DNA of 64,000 nucleotides from Paraescarpia echinospica. Taxonomy: Eukaryota; Annelida; Polychaeta; Sabellida; Siboglinidae. The translations under genes and the position numbers were made by a program. Of this stretch, positions 57,060-64,000 are shown one piece after another. Within the stretch, counting starts at the first letter, position 1, and the number at the start of each line of letters is the position of its first letter. The DNA lies in the NCBI GenBank assembly GCA_020002185.1, contig JAHLWY010000263.1, positions 1-64,000 on the forward strand, written 5' to 3'. The notes under the pieces were generated by a model. The model was not told where the DNA came from. It saw only the letters and a program-made list of their open reading frames with translations, and made no database searches.

Positions 57060-59505
57060 TAATCTACACTGCTCCTTCACTAAAGTGACTTCATGTCCTT
57101 TAGTCTCTCTATCGTTCGTAACTGAGAAAACAATATTTATATAAATATTGTCATAACCATTCAATATTGTTAACACTTCTATCTGATCTCCTCTCAAACT
57201 CTTGGTCTCTAGTGTTGTTAAATTACATTCTTTTAGGCTTTTTTTTATAATTAAGATCCCTCAGTGTTTGTATCATTTTAGTCGTCCTCCTCTGTACTCT
57301 TTCTAGCATATATATATCCTTCCTGCGATATGGCCTGCACGCTTGTATACAATATTCTCAATGAGGCCTCACTATTGTTGTGTACAGTGGTATTATTAGT
57401 TATTTTTCTATATACGCTATATTTCGCTTAATTATTCCAAGGTTTTGATTTCGTTTTGAAGCTGCAATTCCACACTGATCTTAAACCTTCATATCAGCAC
57501 TAATGGTTAACCTAAGTATTTTTCTTTTACAGTAGTACTTACTACAGTACCCCATTATGTATTCTACATCTTCGTTTCCACGTCCTTTATGCAGGCACTT
57601 ACATTTTACAAAATTCATTTGCCACTTTTCAGAGCATTTGATCAACCTGTCAAGATAATCTTGTAAATGCTGTCTAACTCCACCACTTTTAATTATTCCA
57701 AACACTTTTGTATCATCAGCATATTTAAATATATATATAAATATATATACTTACATTATTCTTAATATATATATATATATACATTTGCCACTTTTCAGAC
57801 CATTTTATAAACCTGTCAAGATAATCTTGTAAATGCTGTCAAACTCCAACATTTTTTATTCTTCTAAACACTTTTGCATCATCACCACATTTCAACCCCT
57901 TGCTTTTTAGATCATCATCCAAATCGTTGATCTATATGTATACAAGATTATATTATAAATGTATATTTATGATTACATATTTCCATTCTAATGAAACCAC
58001 TCCCTCTTTTAATGACAAATTGAAAACTGTTGCAAACGGTATTCTAATTTGTTCTACTATTCTCAATAGTAATTTGGGAGGAATCCCATCCACTCCAGGT
58101 GATTTATTACCCTTCATAGCCCTTATTTTCTTAGGAACCATTTCCTTGGTTACAATTAACTGTCCTAAATAGTCTGATTCTGCCCCTTTGAACTTAGCCT
58201 CTGGTACTGGCAGTGAAGTAATATATTTTTCTGGTAAACACGGAACTAAAATAGTCATGCAAGTCTTCTGCCAGTAAGAATCCCTTTTATATTATATTTC
58301 CAGCACTATCTTCTAGAGAACCGAACTTATCCTGAACTTTCTGTTTGCTTCGAACATACGCATAAAACTCTTGCTGTCATGTTTTACATTACAAGCTAAT
58401 ATTGTTTCATAGCTTTTCTTTGAATTTCTAGTTTCAGCTATAGCTTGGTTTAGTGCTTCTTTATAAATGTTGTAGTCTTCCAGTACGTCTATATGACTTC
58501 CACATCATTTGTTTGTACTTATGTTTTCTAATGGCTTGTTTCGATAAGTGGTTCTTTTTGGACCGTTTCCTTAGTTTTATTCTAGGGAATAATTTATTGA
58601 TGATGCACTCAATTTCACTTTTTAAGATATTCCAGCATAATATTAATGTCTTATTCTTTAGTGTATTATTCCAGTCTTTATTTCTTAAATATTTCCTCAT
58701 GTCCTTATATCTTTTTTTTCTGGAAATGTATTTTAGTACTCCTTTCTGATTTTACTTGATGGTAAAATGTGTCTGGTTGTGATCACTACTACCCAGTGGC
58801 TCTCATGTATTGACATTGTCAAATAATTCATTCTGTGAGGACAAAACTATGTCTAACACGTTCTCATCACTGGTTGGTTCTAGCACATGTTGAGAAAGGA
58901 AACTATCTTGTACTAAAACTAAAAATGTGTTGTCCTCACTCCCCATACTCTGTAGATATTTCCATTGTATATGCCCATGGTTGACATCCCCCATAATAAC
59001 ACAGTCCCCTTTATTCACTTCCCATGTAACGTTTTATACTTTTTCATTCTCTTCTATGCTTATATTTGGACTTCGATAAACTATCCCAACCGCTGACGTA
59101 GAATTTCCGTAACTATGTTACACCAAACAGCTTCTTCGCAATATGCTTATCTTTCTAATGTTACTTAATCAGCCTGGATATATTCTTTACTATATAAAAG
59201 AACTCCCCCTCCCATTCTTCCTATTTTATCTTTCCTTTCCTATTTTATCTTTTCTAAATATCCTATTTGTCCCAATTCGGCATCTGATATATCGGTGGTG
59301 GCCCATGATTCGGTTATACCTATTAAGTGAGGGTCAGTATCTTCTACCATAATATTTAGTTATTATTTTTGTTTTGTTTACTATGCTCTTTGCATTTAAA
59401 CAAACACATCTTTGCTTATTTATGTGAGCTGTCTTGATCTGTTCCTCCAGTTTCAGGCTTCTCTGTGAGTCCCCCCTGCGAATCTAGTTTAAATAGATGC
59501 AACCT
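57060..59505 (-). mobile_element. CR1 non-LTR retroposon, copy C
   Basis: Same family as copies A and B, minus strand. The 5' end (59505) lies in the spacer between ORF1 and ORF2 (AGTTTAAATAGATGCAACCT matches the reverse of about 11600-11620). Endonuclease: about 59480-58740, with KGDCVIMGDVNHGHIQWKYL (GDFN changed to GDVN). Linker: 58700-58461, RKYLRNKDWNNTLKNKTLIL. RT start: 58258-57953, GNKSPGVDGIPPKLLLRIVE. Motifs A and B are deleted. RT end: 57705-57481, DRLIKCSEKWQMNFVKCKCL. Tail: 57197-57060, MRGDQIEVLTILNGYDNIYI. Dead. Confidence 0.85.
57619..57895. repeat. diverged duplication of an RT segment, with (TA)n between copies
   Basis: CATTTGCCACTTTTCAGA starts at 57619 and 57781. The copies extend about 110 bases each, through TCAAGATAATCTTGTAAATGCTGTC and AACACTTTTG(T/C)ATCATCA. 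TA-rich stretches (57727-57780) lie between them. Confidence 0.85.
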
Positions 59506-59908
59506 ATTATATGATAAGAGGGTCTCGCGGATGGGCTTGTTTGGAAAGACAAGATCAAAACTTGCGACTGGAAATCGCCAATCTGCAAGTGCAAGGGTAA
59601 GTAAGTAAAATCAAACACTTATTGAGCGATATCAATAAACTGACCTTTCTTCCGCGATTGCTATGTTTTAATACAGCAACAGTTTTTAAATCATCGTTAT
59701 CAGGTAAACCAGAGTATGGTCGACTAGTTTATTGTATGTCTCCAATGTACCGTTGGTGTCTGTCGGATATAACGTTCTAACCATTTCTCTCACCACTTCG
59801 TTGCACCTTGAAACGTAACTTGTAAATTGGTTTAAACTCGCCAAGTTTCGCTGTTATTTGCTTCGTTAAATTTCCTCTTTCAAAAGTATAAGTTTAACTA
59901 ACGCCACC

Positions 59909-60120
59909 ATGCTACTGATGTATTCATTACGCACGTCTGGAGGGTTAAGTTCTGGTGCGGTGATTGACGGACAGTGGTCCGTTTGGGACCCGTGGACTTC
60001 ATGTTCAGCCACGTGTCACGGAGGCACGCAACGACGCATGTGGCACTGTGGCGATCCGTCGTCACAAAATGGCGGCTCTGCGTGCGTCGGGATGTCTACT
60101 GAGAGTAGGACTTGCAACCA
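59909..60120 (+). CDS. thrombospondin type-1 (TSP1) exon, CILP-like gene, start region
   Basis: The frame from the ATG at 59909 reads MLLMYSLRTSGGLSSGAVID, then GQWSVWDPWTSCSATCHGGT, then MWHCGDPSSQNGG and ACVGMSTESRTCNQ. W..W..C..TC, the R-rich strand and five of the six TSP1 cysteines are present. The exon ends at a good 5' splice site (AACCA|GTAAGTT, donor at 60121), leaving two bases over. The ATG sits in a full Kozak context (GCCACCATGC), but the N-terminus is only weakly signal-like, so an upstream exon is possible. Secreted or extracellular protein. The gene is inferred to be CILP-like from the next two exons; an in-between exon is needed for phase. Confidence 0.7.
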
Positions 60121-60453
60121 GTAAGTTGTTTCTTGATGATGTGTGACAAAAATATTATGCCTATGCAATGTTTGCAATAAAAAACAATGTGAGTAGATTA
60201 ATTTACTGTAACAATCTGTTAAACAATATAAATAAATATTTAGAGTCAGCCACACTCAACCAAAACAGCTGCGTAATAAAGGTAAGTTCATATATAGTGC
60301 ATTATCCAGTCCTCGGGACTACTGAAAGCAGTTTACACGTTACTCAGACGGGCAAGCCTATTCAATTGACAACCATCTCGACTTATATGTGTAGCATTCA
60401 GTCACGCTGCAATTAATGCGCGAATATTATTCGTAAAAATGCCGGCGCATACA

Positions 60454-61471
60454 CTAACGCCAAAGTGGAGGTACGTAGTGTCTTGCTCCACATGTGGTGT
60501 CAACTAGTCGGCGTATCAGCGCTCCCCGTGATGCTACATTTGCTCTTAGTTTTCCAGGTGTTGCTTGTAAGTCAATGACCTGTCTAGTTTGATTCCCATG
60601 TATGTAGCGGATGCTTGACAGTGGAGACGTGTATTGTTCACAGACATTCCTTTTCGCGTTTACCTTCTTTGTTATACAAATGGAAAACGGCAGAGACCAT
60701 TTTCTTCTCACTGAGTTTCAGTCGCCATTGTTCTAGGTAGGTGGGTAGGATGCCCATATCTTGTGTGAGACCAGCTTCAACATGGGTCCATTGTTCCACG
60801 TAGGTGGGGAGGATGCCCATGTCATGTGAGACAAGCTTCAACATGGGTCCATTGTTCCAGGTAGGTGGGGAGGATGCCCATGTCTTGTATGAGACCAGTT
60901 TCAACATGGGTCCATTGTTCCAGGTAGGTGGGGAGGATGCCAATGTCTTGTGTGAGACCAGCTTCAACATGGGTCCATTGTTCCAGGTAGGTGGGGAGGA
61001 TGGCAATGTCTTGTGTGAGACCAGCTTCAACATGGGTCCATTGTTCCAGGTAGGTGAGGAGGATGCCCATGTCTTGTTTGAGACCAGCTTCAACATAGGT
61101 CCATTGTTTGTGTCTCAAAAGGATTGCAAGGTCAACCGTATATCCATACATTTTGTTGTTTCAGTCAGATCGTAGACGTAAATATTAAAAACAAGCGGTG
61201 GTTCATTCGGGTTGTGTGGTAAAGTCAGGTTATTGGCAAATGTCCAATCTGCAGACATTTGCCGTCGCTGCAATTGCGTCTGTATCCCCACTCGACGTGT
61301 TAACAGTTGACATCCCTGGCGTCTATGCAGGGAGAACTGACTATTGGAAGTATTGTTGCTTCCAGTTTCGTTGGTGGCGATTTGTACACGTTGACAATGT
61401 TCGTACTTTGTACTTTTACCAAATACCATTCCGTCTCCGATCATAGTGGTTACTGGGATGCATGCGACCAC
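60454..61471 (-). pseudogene. antisense non-LTR RT fragment in the intron
   Basis: Minus strand, from high to low coordinates: PPLVFNIYVYDLTETTK (motif B end), MYGYTVDLAILLRHKQWTYV (motif C, YTVD for YADD), a repeated block QDMGILPTYLEQWTHVEAGL, then EQWRLKLSEKKMVSAVFHLY with NKEGKREKECL, and, in another frame, TPGKLRANVASRGALIRRLV DTTCGA. L.TYL..WRLKLS..KTVSAVFHL and G.L......LIRRLAGT.WGA are the C-terminal RT words of R1/Jockey-group elements. It is not host coding. The active site is destroyed. Confidence 0.65.
60725..61108. repeat. 63-bp tandem repeat, 6 copies, inside the RT fragment
   Basis: CCATTGTTCCAGGTAGGTGG starts at 60725, 60788, 60849, 60912, 60975, 61038 and partly at 61101. 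One interval is 61, the rest 63. 63 bases are 21 codons; the unit spells the RT words ...ILPTYLEQWTHVEAGLTQD on the minus strand. Confidence 0.95.
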
Positions 61472-61641
61472 TCAGTGGCTCGTTTATGAAGGTTGCCAGG
61501 TTCTGGATAAACTAGCTGTGTAGGCTGCTAGTTCGCAACCTCGTGTGTTTAGCTAGGCTGATGTTTCGCAACGTGTTTCTTGAAACAGCATTACGATTGC
61601 ACTGCATTTGAAACAATACAATATGTGTATTTGACTTGCAG

Positions 61642-62065
61642 ACTACTCTCGGACTTGTCCGCCAAGAAACAGTATCGATTCCGATTGCTCCCGGACTTGT
61701 CCGCCAGGAGACAGTATCGATTCAGACTGCTCCCGGACGTGTCCGCCAGGAGACAGTATCGATTCAGACTGCGCTCGGACTTGTCCGCCGGGAGACAGTA
61801 TCGATTCAGACTGCTCTCGATGTCTCTACTCTGGTGACACCGTCTCTGGCAGGGTGAAATACAGACAGACATCTGAGTCAACATCTACCCTGCCGGACGA
61901 GTGTGGACGCCGTCGTCTCTCAGTAGCATCGATGTCAGGTTCACGATATCCTGAATTGTATCGAGGGCCTGAAGTTGACATCGAGAAAAGATGGATACGA
62001 AACCGCGTCCCAGCAGTACATCGTCAGTGTTGGCAGCAGTGTCAGTGTGATCATGTACAAACGTG
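61642..62065 (+). CDS. CILP-like exon: Cys-rich repeat then a carboxypeptidase-regulatory-like domain (frameshifted)
   Basis: A good 3' splice site (TGTATTTGACTTGCAG, ending 61641) opens a frame YSRTCPPRNSIDSDC, then three further units of SRTCPPGDSIDSDC, then CLYSGDTVSGRVKYR. C.R.CP.G....DC..C.C...DTV.GRV is how CILP-family proteins go from TSP1 into their beta-sandwich domain. After 61870 homology continues in two other frames (YPELYRGPEV; TSRKDGYETASQQYIVSVGS then SVSVIMYKR), so at least two indels exist: sequencing error or pseudogene. The exon ends at the donor GTGAGT (62066), one base over, which fits the two-base start of the Ig exon at 63381. The start is not in phase with the TSP1 exon. 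Confidence 0.6.
61650..61817 (+). repeat. 42-bp coding repeat, 4 copies
   Basis: CGGACTTGTCCGCC starts at 61650, 61692, 61734 (as CGGACGTG) and 61776. The unit is 14 codons, RTCPPGDSIDSDCS. A fifth, diverged start (CGATGTCTCTAC) follows at 61818. Confidence 0.93.
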
Positions 62066-62775
62066 GTGAGTACATATTTAGTGCTGGCAACATTGTCTGG
62101 GTGGTCATCTACAAACGTGGTGAATACATATTTAGTGCTGGCAGCAGTGTCAGTGTGGTCATGTACAAACGTGGTGAGTACATATTTAGTGTTGGCAACA
62201 GTGTCAGTGTGGTCATGTACAAACGTGGTGAGTACATATTTAGTGCTGGCAGCAGTGTCAGTGTGGTCATGTACAAACGTGGTGAGTACATATTTAGTGC
62301 TGGCAGCAGTGTCAGTGTGGTCATGTACAAACGTGGTGAGTACATATTTAGTGCTGGCAGCAGTGTCAGTGTGGTAATGTACAAACGTGGTGAGTACATA
62401 TTTAGTGCTGGCAACAGTGTCAGTATGGTCATGTACAAACGTGGTGAGTACATATTTAGTGCTGGCAGCACTGTCAGTGTGGTTATGTACAAACGTGGTG
62501 AGTACACATTTAGTGCTGGCAACAGTGTCAGTGTGGTCATGTACAAACGTGGTGAGTACATATTTAGTGCTGGCAGCAGTGTCTGGGTGGTCATGTACAA
62601 ACGTGGTGAGTACATATTTAGTGCTGGCAACAGTGTCAGTGTGGTCATGTACAAACGTGGTGAGTACATATTTAGTGCTGGCAGCAGTGTCTGGGTGGTC
62701 ATGTACAAACGTGGTGAGTACATATTTAGTGCTGGCAGCAGTGTCTGGGTGGTCATGTACACATTCTGTGAGAAC
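62027..62775. repeat. 54-bp tandem repeat, about 13.5 copies, spanning an exon end and its 5' splice site
   Basis: Units start at 62066 and every 54 bases to 62714, reading GTGAGTACATATTTAGTGCT, GGCAGCAGTGTCAGTGTGGT, CATGTACAAACGTG. The last 36 bases of the CILP-like exon (AGTGTCAGTGTGATCATGTACAAACGTG and a little upstream) and the first bases of the intron (GTGAGTACATATTTAG) make up one unit. 54 is 18 codons, so a frame repeating YIFSAGSSVSVVMYKRGE is open for 270 codons (61975-62787). Confidence 0.97.
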
Positions 62776-63380
62776 ATCGGCAGTTGATAACAGCTTTGTA
62801 ATTTTGGCATGCCAAAATTTGGCGAGTACATCGTCAATCCTAACACCAGTATCAAGGATGTAATTTTCACAATAATTAAATACACCTTCATCTTTGAATG
62901 CCTAGCAAATGTCTTCATAGTCGAACTATGAACATATGTATGAACAGAGAATCAGTTGGCGAAAGGGGACACATAGTAAATATGTGTATTAAAATGATGA
63001 GAGGGTAGTTGTGTCAAACAATGTGTTCGGAGGGCAGTAAGGATTGACACTTACTTTGGAGCGTTTAGTTGGAATTGTCAGCGTTTCGATCAACCACGAC
63101 CATGTACATCAAAAAGAGAGCCCCCATCATGAACCGAGACAGGGATACCACCAGCCCGCCGTCTACAAACAGATCATTCCACTAAAATGCCACGTCACAT
63201 GACATCAGTGCGTGATCAGAATCCATGTGGATAAAAACGTTGCAAGTTTCAACTAAACGCTCCAAAGTAAGTGTCAATCCTTGCTGTCCATTCAATTATC
63301 TTCCATAATGTGTTCGGTGTTAACAAAATGTATGCTATGTATGCAGGATAACTGTACGTTTCTTTTTAATTGCGTTGTAG
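62776..63380 (+). other. remaining intron before the Ig exon
   Basis: No coding seen. ACTTTGGAGCGTTTAGTTGG (about 63053) and its complement CAACTAAACGCTCCAAAGTA AGTGTCAATCCTTGCTG (about 63250) form an inverted repeat, with GGATTGACACTTACTTTGGA on the left arm. The pair bounds a 240-bp foldback, possibly a small MITE. Confidence 0.6.
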
Positions 63381-63468
63381 AGAAGCCGGCATTCAGCGTG
63401 GAGTCGTCGGGTACAGCTGAATTCAGATGCCAGGCCACGGCTGAGCTGTACGTCTCACAATACGACTG
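63381..63468 (+). CDS. Ig-like domain exon of the CILP-like gene
   Basis: An 88-base exon between a strong acceptor (TTTCTTTTTAATTGCGTTGTAG) and a donor (GACTG|GTGAGG). It reads (E)KPAFSVESSGTAEFRCQATA and ELYVSQYDW. EKP, then G.A.F.C.A.A and YDW, is the first half of the CILP Ig (C2-type) domain, in which F-x-C holds the first disulfide cysteine and W follows about 12 residues on. The phase (two bases to complete Glu) fits the exon that ends at 62065. The rest of the domain lies beyond the window or the following intron. Confidence 0.65.
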
Positions 63469-63589
63469 GTGAGGAATACAGTGTACATTTATTTATTATA
63501 ACTGTTGTACATTTTGCTACAACACAACAACCCCAACGTATCTAGCCATTGTTGTGTATCTTGCTACTGCTGTTGCTGTTGTTGTTGCT

Positions 63590-63945
63590 GTTGCTGCCTC
63601 TGTCTGGTGCTACTGCTGTTGTTGATGTTGTTGCTGTTGCTGCCTCTGTCTGGTGCTACTGCTGTTGCTGATGTTGTTGTTTATTGCTGTCTCTGTCTGG
63701 TGCTACTGCTGTTGCTGATGTTGTTGCTGTTGCTGCCTCTGTCTGGTGCTACTGCTGTTGTTGATGTTGTTGCTGTTGCTGCCTCTGTCTGGTGCTACTG
63801 CTGTTGTTGATGTTGTTGCTGTTGCTGCCTCTGTCTGGTGCTACTGCTGTTGCTGATGTTGTTGCTGTTGCTGCCTCTGTCTGGTGCTACTGCTGGTGCT
63901 GCTGTTGTTGCTGTTGCTGCCTCTGTCTGGTGGTACTGCTGCAGC
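63590..63945. repeat. 46-bp tandem repeat, 8 copies (TGTTGCTG-rich)
   Basis: GCCTCTGTCTGGTGCTACTG starts near 63596, 63642, 63689, 63735, 63781, 63827, 63873 and 63919. Between units lie GTTGTTGATGTTGTTGCTGT words. It lies in the intron after the Ig exon; the long open frame here is an artefact. Confidence 0.95.
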
Positions 63946-64000
63946 AACAGTTACTAATGTACATACTACAACTGCGGCATATTCTACATGCATGTGATAT

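Noticed and set aside
61975..62787. 270-codon repeat protein gene
   Set aside because: It begins in the CILP-like exon and runs through splice-site copies; kept as a repeat with a splicing hypothesis, not as a gene.
59909..63468. Direct splice of the TSP1 exon to the Cys-rich exon
   Set aside because: Phases do not match (two bases over against a start that needs one), so at least one further exon or a different donor is required.
63505..63810. Cys/Leu-rich membrane-like open frame
   Set aside because: Translation of the 46-bp TGTTGCTG-rich intron repeat.

Overview
This window is animal DNA, from an invertebrate genome that is rich in repeats. The signs are spliced exons with GT/AG boundaries, a rhodopsin-class GPCR, a thrombospondin type-1 exon and an Ig exon, and a dense mix of metazoan transposons (CR1, RTE, L2-like, Jockey-like, DIRS/Ngaro-like, Ty3/gypsy, P element with a THAP domain). 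Long dinucleotide arrays and many minisatellites add to this. There are no operons or bacterial features. The mix fits a marine invertebrate (lancelet, hemichordate or lophotrochozoan such as a mollusc); I cannot place the phylum from sequence alone.

Layout. 0.5-2.6 kb: decayed tyrosine-recombinase retroelement (gag-like zinc finger plus recombinase, no RT). 3.0-3.4 kb: CA array. 5.4-14.6 kb: fragment of an unnamed conserved protein tail, then two CR1 retroposons diverging head to head (minus 5.8-8.7, plus 9.8-14.6). 15.4-17.4 kb: P-element-like transposon with THAP exon, transposase remains and imperfect terminal inverted repeats. 18.0-19.6 kb: degenerate non-LTR element. 19.7-28 kb: mostly unassigned, with several minisatellites. 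28.1-31.7 kb: RTE-type retroposon with a tRNA-like head, inserted into an older Jockey-like element. 32.4-33.5 kb: 13-copy 88-bp satellite. 35.2-37.2 kb: a unit with long inverted repeats around a broken gene of an unnamed family. 39.0-40.1 kb: GPCR, the one intact host gene. 40.5 kb: a 145-bp inverted-repeat MITE. 41.9-45.2 kb: L2-like RT whose catalytic segment has become a 105-bp x 7 tandem array, plus an RTE 3' fragment. 46.0-50.7 kb: Ty3/gypsy element with both LTRs and a 5-bp target duplication. 50.9-51.4 kb: second tyrosine-recombinase fragment. 51.6-56.9 kb: two non-LTR elements meeting tail to tail at an AAT run. 57.1-59.5 kb: third CR1 copy. 59.9-64.0 kb: exons of a cartilage-intermediate-layer-protein-like (CILP-like) gene (TSP1, Cys-rich repeat, Ig), with an antisense RT fragment in one intron and minisatellites at an exon end and in introns.

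The genes do not form one pathway. The coherent theme is mobile-element decay combined with local tandem amplification. At least five arrays have unit lengths divisible by three and lie in coding sequence (RT domains or the CILP-like exon), so reading frames stay open through them. The most unusual objects are the inverted-repeat unit at 35.2-37.2 kb, the array built from an RT active-site segment, and the array that copies a 5' splice site 13 times. All boundaries marked as approximate come from eye alignment.
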